From positions 34,701-73,843 of the forward strand of contig DFXX01000063.1 in assembly GCA_002381765.1 (NCBI GenBank): DNA of 39,143 bases. Reading direction: 5' to 3'. Source of the stretch: Bacteriovoracaceae bacterium UBA4097. GTDB lineage: Bacteria > Bdellovibrionota > Bacteriovoracia > Bacteriovoracales > Bacteriovoracaceae. The translations under genes and the position numbers were made by a program. Positions 7,648 to 16,966 of the stretch are shown in pieces. Under the pieces are notes generated by a model, which was not told where the DNA came from, did not search any database, and saw nothing but the letters and a program-made list of their open reading frames with translations. Position 1 is the first letter of the stretch. Each line of letters starts with the position of its first letter.

Positions 7648-8963
7648 AGAAGCTTACTAGCAATCTCCGAAAGTGGTGAACGTTCCCCAACCTGAAGTTT
7701 CACGTGGGCGACGATCTCTTCACCCTTAAGCTTGTCAATAGTATAAACCAAACCGTTATTCAAGGAATCCAGATAAGGGTTATCGATCTGCTCAGAGTCA
7801 CCAGTAAGGACAATCTTCGTTCCTTCACCGGCACGAGTGATAATAGTCTTGATCTCATGAGGTGTTAAATTCTGAGATTCATCAACGATCATAAACTGCT
7901 GAGGAAGGGATCTACCACGAATATAGGTCAAAGGTTCCACATGAAGAAGGCCCTGGTTGATAAGCTCATCCCAGGTCGTCATTTCATTGCGAGCTCTCTG
8001 ATTACCAAAGAGAAAGTCGATGTTATCAAAGATTGGCTGCATCCAAGGACCCAGCTTCTCATTAATATCACCCGGCAAGAATCCAAGATCACGCCCCATA
8101 GGAACGATAGGCCTAGAAACCAGAACACGAGAATAATTCTGCTTAGTAATGGCACACTCAAGACCTGCAGCAATGGCAAGAAGAGTCTTACCAGTTCCGG
8201 CCTTACCTACTAATGAAACAAGATTAATCTCATTATTAAGAAGAGCATCTAAAGCGAACTGCTGCTCAATATTCTTAGGATGAATTCCCCAAACTCCTTC
8301 CTTAGGCTTAATCAGAGGAACAATTCCCCCTTTCTTAGCATGGAAGCGACCAAGAATTTTTTTAAAAGGATTATTTTTATCGACCAGAACTAAATATTCA
8401 TTGGGATAAATATTTTGAACATCACCTGGCTCAATTCTTAAGAATCTCTCTTTCTCAAATGCTTCAATCTTCTCAAGATCAAACTGAACAACTCTCTGAC
8501 CAGAGTAGAGCTCATCTACGGTAACATCAGTAGTCTCATAATCTTCGGCATGTAGATTAACTGCGTCGGATTTAAGTCTAAGATTGATGTCTTTAGTAAT
8601 GAGAGTAACATTCTCCCCTTCATCTTTTAGATGAAGAGCAGAGGCCAGAATTAAATTGTCATTCAAGTCAAGCTTCAGGCCTGAAACTGAATTCCCTTTA
8701 TATTCCTTAGTTACACTTACTTGGAGGGTTCCGCCGTTCTCAAGAGTGATTCCAGCAAAAAGAGATCCCTGACTTCGTAGACCATCAATTAAACGGGAGA
8801 AGTAACGAGCGTTACGGCCATTTTCATTCTGATCTTTCTTAAACCTGTCGAGCTCTTCAATGACGGTTAGGGGAATAAAAACTTTATTCTTGGGTCCAAA
8901 CTTATTGATGGCGAGGGGATCGAGTAACAGGACGTTAGTGTCCAGTATGAACGTTTTATTCAA
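7644..8963 (-). CDS. PIN-PhoH protein (PhoH2-type ribonuclease/ATPase)
   Basis: Two-domain protein of 439 residues. The N-terminal PIN nuclease domain shows acidic residues Asp8 (ILDTNVLL), Glu36/37 and Asp102 (NDNLILASA). The C-terminal PhoH ATPase domain has Walker A GKAGTGKT (253-260) and Walker B MIVDE with ESQN (358-365). PhoH2 proteins are described as RNA helicase/ribonucleases, in some bacteria acting as toxin-antitoxin modules; no antitoxin is visible here. The start is TTG at 8963, supported by AGGAGGAG 3-5 bases upstream; no ATG is near. It is followed by a coupled PilZ gene. Confidence 0.93.
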   Translation of the reverse strand: MNKTFILDTNVLLLDPLAINKFGPKNKVFIPLTVIEELDRFKKDQNENGRNARYFSRLIDGLRSQGSLFAGITLENGGTLQVSVTKEYKGNSVSGLKLDLNDNLILASALHLKDEGENVTLITKDINLRLKSDAVNLHAEDYETTDVTVDELYSGQRVVQFDLEKIEAFEKERFLRIEPGDVQNIYPNEYLVLVDKNNPFKKILGRFHAKKGGIVPLIKPKEGVWGIHPKNIEQQFALDALLNNEINLVSLVGKAGTGKTLLAIAAGLECAITKQNYSRVLVSRPIVPMGRDLGFLPGDINEKLGPWMQPIFDNIDFLFGNQRARNEMTTWDELINQGLLHVEPLTYIRGRSLPQQFMIVDESQNLTPHEIKTIITRAGEGTKIVLTGDSEQIDNPYLDSLNNGLVYTIDKLKGEEIVAHVKLQVGERSPLSEIASKLL

Positions 8964-9015
8964 AAACTCCTCCTAATCCGTGGGGGGTATGTGTGCTTAA
9001 AGTAAGGATAAAAAA

Positions 9016-10131
9016 TTAAGCATCGAATGAAAAGTCAAATAAGCTAAGGTATAGGATGAAGCGGCTACTTTTATTTTGCTTATACTTGGAACCTAATTCT
9101 ACTTCATAAAAACCAGCGGTTAACTTCAACATGGCGAGGTCTAACATTGCGCCATAACTGTAGTAACCACTATTTACTCCTGCCATAAACTTAAAACCAG
9201 GAATACCCACCTGTGCTCCGAAGCGAAGTCGTTTTCCAAAATCCATTTCTTCATTAAGTGCTCTCACATCTGCTGAGAGGATGTAATGAAAAAACTTATA
9301 ATCCTGGCCTCCGGCTAAACCCAAATTTACCTGATTCCGAGAGTCGGCTACTTTAAGATTATTAGAATTTTTATCGACTTTAAATTCGGTTCCCGTAATG
9401 TCCATGGCCGCAAGGCCCAGAACCACTTGTGAATTCCCACTTTTTACGACATGCTCAAGCCCAGCATCAAAGCCCCAGCCGATGCCCTTTACTCTTCCTA
9501 ATGAATCGAGAACCTCACTCATCTCATCTTTCCCGAGAGAATCGATAACCGTTGGCCCTGCTAACGCCAAAGTGTCTCTTACTCCAGTCCGTTCTATATA
9601 TTTAGCACTGACGCCTAATGATGTTTGGGAGCCACTAAGAGTTCTTCTATTTAATCGACCGGGCCCCAGGGGAATTCCAATACCCATAAGGACTCCACGA
9701 TCGGAACGAATATCAAGATCCATCATGGGATGGGCCTTATTTCTTAGAAGCACATCGAAGCTCTCATTACTTAGAAAAGAAACTCCTACATTAAAAAGTT
9801 TGAAGCCAGGTGCAATACCAGCACTGGCATGAGCGGGATAATCCATGAGTACCTTGGCCACCCCTACTGGCTCATCGGGAAAATTTTCAAACTTATCCAT
9901 GTCGTTTAAAACATTAGTCCCACTGATATGCCCATTAAAAGGATAGAAGGTGAAATCACGCTTGTGTCTTCCTAAGGAGGCCGGATTATAAAACAAGGTG
10001 TAGTCATCATCATTAACGGCAGTAAATGCATCGCCCATCAATAGACCCCGGGGAGAGCGCATGAGATAGGGATTATCGAAGGCAAAACACAATGAAGATG
10101 AGATTAAATAGATAAGACCAAGCCACTTCAT
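9016..10131 (-). CDS. Predicted outer-membrane beta-barrel protein (TraF/PorV-like)
   Basis: A clear signal peptide (MKWLGLIYLISSSLCFA) precedes a sequence with many alternating hydrophobic strands and Gly-rich turns. The N-terminus of the mature part, MRSPRGLLMGDAFTAVNDD followed by YTLFYNPASLG, matches the opening of FadL/PorV-like barrel proteins, often annotated as conjugal-transfer TraF-like in myxobacteria and Bdellovibrio relatives. The length of 371 residues suits a barrel of about 14 strands. No conjugation genes are nearby, so a transfer role is unlikely. Its ATG overlaps the stop of the upstream lipoprotein gene (ATGA). Confidence 0.75.
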   Translation of the reverse strand: MKWLGLIYLISSSLCFAFDNPYLMRSPRGLLMGDAFTAVNDDDYTLFYNPASLGRHKRDFTFYPFNGHISGTNVLNDMDKFENFPDEPVGVAKVLMDYPAHASAGIAPGFKLFNVGVSFLSNESFDVLLRNKAHPMMDLDIRSDRGVLMGIGIPLGPGRLNRRTLSGSQTSLGVSAKYIERTGVRDTLALAGPTVIDSLGKDEMSEVLDSLGRVKGIGWGFDAGLEHVVKSGNSQVVLGLAAMDITGTEFKVDKNSNNLKVADSRNQVNLGLAGGQDYKFFHYILSADVRALNEEMDFGKRLRFGAQVGIPGFKFMAGVNSGYYSYGAMLDLAMLKLTAGFYEVELGSKYKQNKSSRFILYLSLFDFSFDA

Positions 10132-11069
10132 TGGAGACCCGACTCAAAAATTGAGGCGTAGATGAGCTGCATATTATTCATCTCACTAGCAGTTTCAAGA
10201 GTGGTTTCACATAGGGATTGAGAAGTCATATTAAGAAGAGTCGCGAGATCCGGATCAACGGTAATAGCAGTCGTTTTATATTCTTTTACAGCATCAGCGA
10301 CCTCTTCCAGTTCACTCAACGATTCATTACCAGAGACATCAATATTATCTAAGATATCAATGATGTTGGTAAAAAGCATAAGGCCTTCGCAGAGTCTTCT
10401 GCGTCCAGCGGCCGTTGCATAATCAAGAGCAACATGTCCACTAGAGATCCCGTTACAAACGCCCCCCCCGACCGCAGCAACCACTTGAGCATCGGTAAAT
10501 GAATAGGTGATAAAGCAGCGGTTAGCTTCACCGCCCGCTCCCTTATCTCCATTTGCATCCACATTACCATAGTGATTAAGAAACTTCCCTAATTGAACAA
10601 TCGAAAGAAGCAATGCCTGAACACCCATATCTCCCGCTTTACGACTTCCAAATGTGGTAGTTCGGTAAGCTTGAGATGGTTGTGTTGATTTAGCCGAATT
10701 AAGTAATAGAGAAATGGCCGCCCTGAGATCGGTATAAGAGTCGGAATCGGTTTCCGTCTCACCAGATAGGGTTAAGAGTGTCAGAGAATTAAGGAGTTGA
10801 GTGGAATCAGTATCGATGCTCTCGATATCTTCGCTAATAAATCTAACCGCATCAAAACCCGCTCGGCAGGCGTAAGCTGAGGCCAGTACTTGTAGATAAA
10901 CCGCATCCTGACTTCGCCCTGTCTTCTCTAAAAGTTTGATCGCCTGATCACACTCTCCATCAGATAAATAAGTCAAGGCAACATCGATGGCCTCAGCCCT
11001 TTCTCTGGCTTCGTTCTTAGCACAGCTACAAAGTATAAATAATATGAAGATGACAATAAATGAGCGCAC
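10128..11069 (-). CDS. Lipoprotein with TPR-like helices
   Basis: Predicted lipoprotein of 313 residues. From the GTG at 11069, which has GGGGAG 5 bases upstream, the signal peptide is MRSFIVIFILFILCSC with Cys16 as the lipidated residue; an ATG at 11087 in frame has no ribosome site. The mature part starts with helical pairs resembling a TPR (ALTYLSDGECDQAIKLLEK, then DAVYLQVLASAYACRAGFD) and continues as a helical protein with several Cys. It is coupled to the barrel gene downstream, which suggests the two act together in the outer membrane. The exact family is not clear. Confidence 0.75.
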   Translation of the reverse strand: MRSFIVIFILFILCSCAKNEARERAEAIDVALTYLSDGECDQAIKLLEKTGRSQDAVYLQVLASAYACRAGFDAVRFISEDIESIDTDSTQLLNSLTLLTLSGETETDSDSYTDLRAAISLLLNSAKSTQPSQAYRTTTFGSRKAGDMGVQALLLSIVQLGKFLNHYGNVDANGDKGAGGEANRCFITYSFTDAQVVAAVGGGVCNGISSGHVALDYATAAGRRRLCEGLMLFTNIIDILDNIDVSGNESLSELEEVADAVKEYKTTAITVDPDLATLLNMTSQSLCETTLETASEMNNMQLIYASIFESGLQ

Positions 11070-11136
11070 AGTTTCTCCCCTACCCATTATAGTCCAGAGT
11101 AATCTGCTCTCGAATGATAGGTTAAAACTGCCGTGC

Positions 11137-12351
11137 TTAGCTGCGGTTTAGATACTTGACTATTTTCGTTAAAGCTTCTTGAAAAGGAATCTCTTCGATG
11201 ACTAAGGCAATCCTGGCTGAATTAGGAATACCAAAATCACTTCCCGGAACTACCGTGATGCCTTCATTATTGAGAAGTTCATCTACAATCTTATCAGAAT
11301 TATCCTCTTCTTCATTGAAGCGAGCAAACATCGGAGTACGGGAGAAATCAATCATAAAGTAAAAGGCCGAGGTAGACTGATACCAACAATGACCTAAATT
11401 CGCTTCACGGAATTTCTCTCTTAAAATAGCAGCATTATGACGGATATGATTTTTTACAGGAACGAGAAATGATTCAAGAAGACTCAAATCAAAATCCATC
11501 AGCGCTCTTTGAATAAGACTATTAGGCGCCGAAGTCGTTTGTCCTTGAATCCTACTCATGGCCACAATCAACTCTGTAGGAGCTACTACATATCCCAAAC
11601 GAAGACCAGTCGCAGCGAGGGTTTTAGATATCGCATGAACCATGATGGTGCGAGATAGTAATGAATGATCCTGCTGATAAAAATAAGTGGGTTTAGGATC
11701 AAAATAACTTATATCTGAATAGACTTCATCACTAATAGCAATGAGATCAGGGTACTCATTCATCAGAAGAGCAAAGTCTTTCATCCAGGATTCCGAATAG
11801 TGAACACCTGAGGGATTATTAGGACTGTTTACGATGATGGCCTTAGTCCTAGGAGAAATCGCTTTACGAATATCGTCAATGGCCGGAACAAAGGCATCAA
11901 AGACATTGGATTTTACAACGATAGGTATCCCTCCCCAAAACTTCACCATTTCTGGATATGAGACCCAGTAAGGTGCCAACAGAATAACTTCGTCTCCTGG
12001 ATCTAATAATGCTCCAAGTACATTATAGAGAGAATGTTTGGAACCATTACTCACTATACAATCCCACTCCTCATCAAAAATTTCAGGAGGGAGATTTCTT
12101 ACTTCATAGAAATGCCTGATGAGTTTTTTTCTAAGACCCGTGAAGCCAGAAGAAGGAGAATATTGATAGCTTTTTAGAAAGTTTAATTGATGATGGATTT
12201 TTTCTACAAACTCCGGCATCGGCTTAATAGGAAGCTGCCCCCCAGAAAGATTATAGATAACCTTCCCTTCATCGGTAAGCTGCAGGGCCTTTTCATTGAG
12301 CTTCATCGTAATACTGTCTGGAATGCCTTTAACTCTTGAACTTAACAACAT
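11137..12351 (-). CDS. PLP-dependent class I aminotransferase (aspartate aminotransferase-like)
   Basis: Fold-type I aminotransferase of 404 residues. The cofactor Lys243 lies in HAISKTLAATGLRLGY, with Asn179 in NSPNNPSG and Asp208/Tyr211 in ISDEVYSD contacting PLP. These features match the aspartate/tyrosine aminotransferase family (AspB type). The C-terminal substrate Arg is likely in the SARIALV region, consistent with a dicarboxylic or general amino acid substrate, but the substrate cannot be fixed from sequence. The gene lies 19 bases after coaD and is probably in the same operon as coaD and rsmD. Confidence 0.9.
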   Translation of the reverse strand: MLLSSRVKGIPDSITMKLNEKALQLTDEGKVIYNLSGGQLPIKPMPEFVEKIHHQLNFLKSYQYSPSSGFTGLRKKLIRHFYEVRNLPPEIFDEEWDCIVSNGSKHSLYNVLGALLDPGDEVILLAPYWVSYPEMVKFWGGIPIVVKSNVFDAFVPAIDDIRKAISPRTKAIIVNSPNNPSGVHYSESWMKDFALLMNEYPDLIAISDEVYSDISYFDPKPTYFYQQDHSLLSRTIMVHAISKTLAATGLRLGYVVAPTELIVAMSRIQGQTTSAPNSLIQRALMDFDLSLLESFLVPVKNHIRHNAAILREKFREANLGHCWYQSTSAFYFMIDFSRTPMFARFNEEEDNSDKIVDELLNNEGITVVPGSDFGIPNSARIALVIEEIPFQEALTKIVKYLNRS

Positions 12352-12370
12352 GTTCTTTCTCTCTTCCCAT

Positions 12371-12853
12371 TTATTCTTTAATTTTTTTCAGCTCTTCGTG
12401 AACCAAAGGAGGAACAAATGATGTCACATCTCCATTGTGAAGATAGACTTCTTTAACCAGCGAGCTTGAAATGTAATATAACTTTTCACTAGTCATCAGA
12501 AAGACTGTATCGCAGTCTGGGTTGATTTTCCGATTCATCGAGGCCATCTGAAACTCAATTTCAAAATCACCCGTGGGTCGCAAACCTCTTACAATTGAAT
12601 TAACTTTATTTTGTCGGGCATACTCGACCACTAGACCCGTCCAGCTATCAACCTTGACCTTAGGTTCATGAGCAAAGAGTTTATTGAGTACATTGACCCT
12701 TTGTTCAGTTGATAATAAGGGCTTTTTATTAGGAGATACGGCCACCAAAATAATGATTTCATCAAAAATCTTCATCGCCCGATGGACGATATCCAGGTGT
12801 CCATTAGTGAATGGGTCAAAGGTGCCAGCATATAAAGCGCGTTTCTTTTCCAA
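12371..12853 (-). CDS. coaD: Phosphopantetheine adenylyltransferase (CoaD)
   Basis: Fourth step of coenzyme A synthesis: 4'-phosphopantetheine plus ATP gives dephospho-CoA. The nucleotidyl-transferase motif YAGTFDPFTNGHLDIVHRA is complete (TNGH at 16-19), as are RGLRPTGDFEIEFQMA and the ISSSLVKEV motif, where Lys replaces the more common Arg. The 160-residue length is normal. The start is TTG at 12853, supported by AAGGA 6 bases upstream; no ATG is available. The rsmD-coaD order is widespread in bacteria and is present here with a 34-base gap. Confidence 0.96.
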   Translation of the reverse strand: MEKKRALYAGTFDPFTNGHLDIVHRAMKIFDEIIILVAVSPNKKPLLSTEQRVNVLNKLFAHEPKVKVDSWTGLVVEYARQNKVNSIVRGLRPTGDFEIEFQMASMNRKINPDCDTVFLMTSEKLYYISSSLVKEVYLHNGDVTSFVPPLVHEELKKIKE

Positions 12854-12887
12854 AAGTCTTCCTTGGATAAGTCATATTAGCTCTATC

Positions 12888-13469
12888 TTATACTAGTTTC
12901 CCCACGACCACAAAATGATCTCCCTGATCAACTTGCTTAATAACTGAATGGAATGCTCCAGTGAGAACCTCGAGCTTTGGACCCTTTAAGCGATCCGACT
13001 CAACCCACACTTCTCCTTGGAAGTTCGCCTCTTTTAGGAGACGTAAGGCTTCATCATAGAGCTTATGGTTTTCATAAGGAGGATCTAAGAACAAGATAAC
13101 ATTTTCTGTACTGCGAAGCTGATAAGGTAGCTCCTTATGAATCCATTTCAAGGCGTCAAGGCTTGAAATGGAGACTTGAGAATCCTCTACAGCAAATGAC
13201 TTTATGAAGTTCTCGCTATTTTGCTTAATTGTAAGATAGGCCCCTCTTTGAGAGTCATTGAGATAAACCTTGTCTGCCCCTCGCGAGAGGGCCTCAAGGC
13301 CCATGGCCCCTGAACCAGCGCAAAGATCAATAAAGATTTCACCTTCTAAGTTTTGGCGCCAGTCAAAAAGCTTTCGACGGACAAGTACAGAAGTAGGACG
13401 AGTAGAATCTAATTTGGGAGCGGCCAGGAGAAATCCCCTGGCCATGCCTCCGAGTAACTTGATGGCCAT
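12888..13469 (-). CDS. rsmD: 16S rRNA (guanine966-N2)-methyltransferase (RsmD)
   Basis: Rossmann methyltransferase that modifies G966 of 16S rRNA during 30S assembly. The early RPTSVLVRRKLFDW segment is the family signature RPT..vRe.lF. SAM motif I is IDLCAGSGAMGLEALSRGA (48-65) and the catalytic motif is DPPY (129-132). The length of 193 residues is normal. It starts 10 bases after the stop of the acidic-protein gene and precedes coaD, the usual neighbour. No strong ribosome site is seen, so translation may depend on coupling. Confidence 0.95.
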   Translation of the reverse strand: MAIKLLGGMARGFLLAAPKLDSTRPTSVLVRRKLFDWRQNLEGEIFIDLCAGSGAMGLEALSRGADKVYLNDSQRGAYLTIKQNSENFIKSFAVEDSQVSISSLDALKWIHKELPYQLRSTENVILFLDPPYENHKLYDEALRLLKEANFQGEVWVESDRLKGPKLEVLTGAFHSVIKQVDQGDHFVVVGKLV

Positions 13470-13479
13470 TTATAATCTT

Positions 13480-13908
13480 TTAAGCCGCTTTTTTATGGGC
13501 CGCATGGGAAAGTGGAACCTTGAAGCTCATGCCTCCGTCCATCTCAATATTGAGACCAGCTTCAGTAACATTAAGACATACTGTCTTACCACCAATATCA
13601 AATTGCAGTTCAAGATTAATGTCACCTGAGACTTTGAAGCTCATAGAGGTAGTGGCCCCGGTTGAACTAGGTGCAGAAATGGGGGCCGTTGTACTCGCCG
13701 CTACTTTATGTACTGCCATTGGTAGTACGGTTGAAGGTTCTGGATTGGCAGTTGGTGTGGGAATGGCTTCCTCCTCTTCCATATTTGCCAATTCCTCCAT
13801 CAGCGGGCCAGCTTCCAGCTTCTCTTCGGGAGAATTAAAATCCTGTTCGAGGGCTTCAATCTCTTTCATGATGTCCGAAAGTTCATCGTCGTTGAAGCTT
13901 TTATCCAT
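13480..13908 (-). CDS. Acidic protein of unknown function with Pro/Thr/Ser linker, 142 residues
   Basis: Not recognised. Three parts are visible: an acidic helical N-terminus (1-48, rich in Glu and Asp), a low-complexity Ala/Pro/Ser/Thr linker (49-87), and a compact C-terminal part (88-135) with regular beta-like alternation (SFKVSGDINLELQFDIGG and CLNVTEAGLNIEMDGG). The ATG at 13908 has AGGAG 7 bases upstream; the frame extends to a TTG at 14001 without a site. It heads the rsmD-coaD unit. No signal peptide, so it is cytoplasmic. Confidence 0.72.
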   Translation of the reverse strand: MDKSFNDDELSDIMKEIEALEQDFNSPEEKLEAGPLMEELANMEEEEAIPTPTANPEPSTVLPMAVHKVAASTTAPISAPSSTGATTSMSFKVSGDINLELQFDIGGKTVCLNVTEAGLNIEMDGGMSFKVPLSHAAHKKAA

Positions 13909-14131
13909 TATAGGGCTCCTATTTAAAGTGATCTTATTTAATAAAAGGTGTTCAAACCCTTTTAAATTTAGTCTTAAGTACTCTTCGGAACACAGCGGCA
14001 AAACTTTAGGAAAATAGTCAGCTCTTTGCCAATTTTTTCATGACAAAAACAGTGGGATAAGTAACAATACTTTTTCCAAATTTAATAATTATTTCAATAG
14101 TTTCCCTTTACCTGGATAGGAGAACGCGGGC

Positions 14132-16966
14132 TTGTCTAAAAAGATGTTTTTTGCTCAACAATGGCTACAAAAGGATATGGAATCTCCAGAAGATTCTTCC
14201 CGTGCCATTTCTGACAAAGGCCAGGACGATGTTCGCAAGGCAAGAAGTCCTTTTCCGACTTTCTCGTATCATCGCCCCGTTAAGACTCAAATTCGAATCG
14301 ATGATCGCTTCTCCCCTGTTCATTGTTTTATTCCTGGATGGAAAGGCGACTCCCTTTCTTCTAAGAGTGTCCTGAAGTTTGAGCGGCTGATGAGTAGCCT
14401 TCAGTCTGATATCAAGAATGAATTGTTTAAGACCAAAGATTTCCCGCGCTCGATGAAAATAGGTCTCTATAATGAGTTTCTCTCATATGCGGAAAGCTTA
14501 AGCCTTCACTTCGAAGGATTGGATGACCTGGGTCGCTTCTGGCAGCTCATTACTCCCGAAAGTCTTCTTGAGAATGACAAGCTCGATGAATTCATAGATA
14601 TCTACGTTAATCGAGTCGCGACAGTAACTTTCTTTAAATTAAGATTTATCTCTTCACTACTCGATCGTTGCGGTTTTGAGATGTCTGATAAGGTCCTACT
14701 TTACCCGACGTCATTTCTGTCTCAGATCTTCAAAAAAGGAAGCCAGACAGAGCTCACCTCTCGCGCTCTAGAAAGCAATATCTATAGTTGGTATCGTCCT
14801 CATGAGGGAATGAAAGATGTAATGAAGGAACTTCTCCATCTTTCTCGCGAACTCGCAATTACTGAAATCATTAAAACTGTCTCTCAGCGCACGCAAGTAA
14901 GTCCTGATCATCAGAAGATATATTCTCACGCCCTCTCTCATATTGGATTGGGTCTTTTCTTGAACTCCCTTCAGATAAATTACCCAATGTGGCTAGAAAC
15001 TCTAGAAGGTAGATCGATTCCAACCGGAAATCTCGAGCAAGAAAAAATTGTTAGTTGCAAGTACTTCGGCGATTACCTGGAATCCCTCTCTCTCTCTCAC
15101 TGGCTCGCCCAGGAGAATAATAAGAACTTTCATTGGGACGTAATGTTATGTCCAGACTTTAAGGGCCTGGAATTTATTTCAGGAACATTCACCAAGATCT
15201 GTAATGAATTACAGTTCTTAACTTTCCTTGCCCATAAAGCTGAACATCAAGGTGGAAAACCCATTGAATATATTTGCAGAATCATGGGTGGCCACTTCCG
15301 CAATCGAAAGAGTGCGGCCCATAGACAGGAATCTCTCTTAGAAGATAATCCTTTCTATACTTCTACTTACGATAGAGTCGTGCTGAATCTCTGCCATTTT
15401 CCAAAGAACAATCCTCAGCACTATCTCATGACCCAGATCCTAGATCAGGTCAAGTATCTTAAACCAAATGGATATCTCTTTGTTCTTTCTTCCAAAAAAC
15501 TCTTTGTGCCTTCTTTAAGAGAGAGACTAGAGCCCGTATTGAAAGAGCTTAAAACTGAAGCCATCTTTGACCTTGAAAATGTGAAAGGTAAGGGTGAGCT
15601 CGGATCATATGTTTATATATTCCGTAAGAAGCAGCAGTTTGATGATAATCAGCAGCTCTGCTCTTACTTTAGAATATCTGCCAATTTGGATAGCTTCCAG
15701 GAGTTCTCCTCCATCGCAGATCATCTGCGGACTTTTTATCTTTCTCATTTAACTGAAGTTCCAACGATGACTCAACTCGAGTTTCCGGATACTTTCAGAA
15801 TTGAGTTCTTTCAGGAAGCGATTGTTAACGGCATGCTTATTCATTCTACTAATGAAGATTCTAGCCGCATCACTCATCCGGCTTTCTTCAAAGGACTTCT
15901 AGATAACTGTGTTCCAATCGACATGCTTTTTGAAATTAAGACTCTTTCAGCTGAACACAAGTATTCAAGAGAAAACTCCCTTAATCTGGGTCTTAAGCGC
16001 GACATTGCTTACTTCTTAGTTGTTGACCTTAGAAATCCTGTGGTAAATCTGGAGCTTCATCCGATGGATACCTTCAGATCCATTCATTCTGATTATGGTG
16101 AAACTCTTTGTAGCTATTTCCAGCTCCTTCCAAAATCTAGCGGTTTGAATCCAAATATTTTAAGAAATTACTTCCTGACTCCAGTAGGTAAACAAGTCAT
16201 TAATCTCACTTTCTCAGGAACCCAAAGTCTTATTAAGGGCAACCTTACTAAGCTTCTTGTGCCTAAGTTTCTCACTCAGACCGAAGCACTGCCAGTTCAC
16301 TTAAGTCGCGGTTATGAGTTCCTTGATATGAATGAGCAACAACTCCTGGATGCTTCTCCTGAGTCCATCATGAAGTCCTTTAACCATATCGATCAGATCT
16401 CTAAAGATCTCTTCCCTCGTTTTGCTTGCGAGATTCTTTCAAAATTTTCTAATTTTGAAACAACTCTTCAATCTTTAACCTGGAATATGGATGATTCTCG
16501 ATACGGAAGTAAGATCAGTTTTAATAATCCAGTAATTCAGGGTCAACTGGTTCAAAGACCAACTCGTCCTTTATATCCAGAAAATGAAGACATTTATTTT
16601 GAATTTATAGATGGCTCGGTCGCGAAAGATATCCATTTACCACTGACTGAAACGACCATTCAGATTTCACACGAAGGTGACCTAAAACTTTTTGCCCTGG
16701 AGATCCTTTCTGGCAAGAAAGTCATAGTTCGCCTTCATGCCGAAGAAGTGATGATTCACTTCCTGCATTTCATTCTCTCACAGGCCATCAACATCCCTAT
16801 TTCTAAAATCCTTAAGGCCGTGCATGTACCTGCACTTACTGACCTTAAAGATGTGATCGAAAGCACTCAGAACTTCAAATTCGTTTATGTGGAACTTCTT
16901 GAAAGAGTTCAGAAGTCCATCATGGAAGCTTTTAGACTTCATGTAACCCCTAAGAGAGTGTTGTGA
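14132..16966 (+). CDS. Large protein resembling a degenerate N6-adenine methyltransferase with target-recognition-like tail
   Basis: 944 residues, not assigned to a family with certainty. The middle part follows the layout of HsdM/type IIG N6-adenine methyltransferases: a hydrophobic strand before VVLNLCHF (416-423), where D/NPPF is expected, then FPKNNPQHYLMTQILDQVKYLKPNGYLFVLSS and a tail strand YVYIFRKK. The catalytic motif is lost (NLCH), and no glycine-rich SAM motif I is seen around 336-352. Further on, FSGTQSLIKGNLTKLLVPKF (694-713) resembles the start of a target recognition domain of HsdS. The start is TTG with AGGAG 9 bases upstream. It overlaps dtd (GTGA). No restriction gene is near. 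Probably a domesticated non-catalytic relative. Confidence 0.6.
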   Translation: MSKKMFFAQQWLQKDMESPEDSSRAISDKGQDDVRKARSPFPTFSYHRPVKTQIRIDDRFSPVHCFIPGWKGDSLSSKSVLKFERLMSSLQSDIKNELFKTKDFPRSMKIGLYNEFLSYAESLSLHFEGLDDLGRFWQLITPESLLENDKLDEFIDIYVNRVATVTFFKLRFISSLLDRCGFEMSDKVLLYPTSFLSQIFKKGSQTELTSRALESNIYSWYRPHEGMKDVMKELLHLSRELAITEIIKTVSQRTQVSPDHQKIYSHALSHIGLGLFLNSLQINYPMWLETLEGRSIPTGNLEQEKIVSCKYFGDYLESLSLSHWLAQENNKNFHWDVMLCPDFKGLEFISGTFTKICNELQFLTFLAHKAEHQGGKPIEYICRIMGGHFRNRKSAAHRQESLLEDNPFYTSTYDRVVLNLCHFPKNNPQHYLMTQILDQVKYLKPNGYLFVLSSKKLFVPSLRERLEPVLKELKTEAIFDLENVKGKGELGSYVYIFRKKQQFDDNQQLCSYFRISANLDSFQEFSSIADHLRTFYLSHLTEVPTMTQLEFPDTFRIEFFQEAIVNGMLIHSTNEDSSRITHPAFFKGLLDNCVPIDMLFEIKTLSAEHKYSRENSLNLGLKRDIAYFLVVDLRNPVVNLELHPMDTFRSIHSDYGETLCSYFQLLPKSSGLNPNILRNYFLTPVGKQVINLTFSGTQSLIKGNLTKLLVPKFLTQTEALPVHLSRGYEFLDMNEQQLLDASPESIMKSFNHIDQISKDLFPRFACEILSKFSNFETTLQSLTWNMDDSRYGSKISFNNPVIQGQLVQRPTRPLYPENEDIYFEFIDGSVAKDIHLPLTETTIQISHEGDLKLFALEILSGKKVIVRLHAEEVMIHFLHFILSQAINIPISKILKAVHVPALTDLKDVIESTQNFKFVYVELLERVQKSIMEAFRLHVTPKRVL

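Noticed and set aside
9398..9832. 144-codon plus-strand frame opposite the barrel protein gene
   Set aside because: Antisense shadow, rich in Pro/Arg/Ser, without start signals.
13520..14017. Open frame of 165 codons on the plus strand opposite the acidic-protein gene
   Set aside because: It lies antisense to a gene with a good ribosome site; its Ser-rich sequence reflects the opposite strand's composition and it has no start signal.
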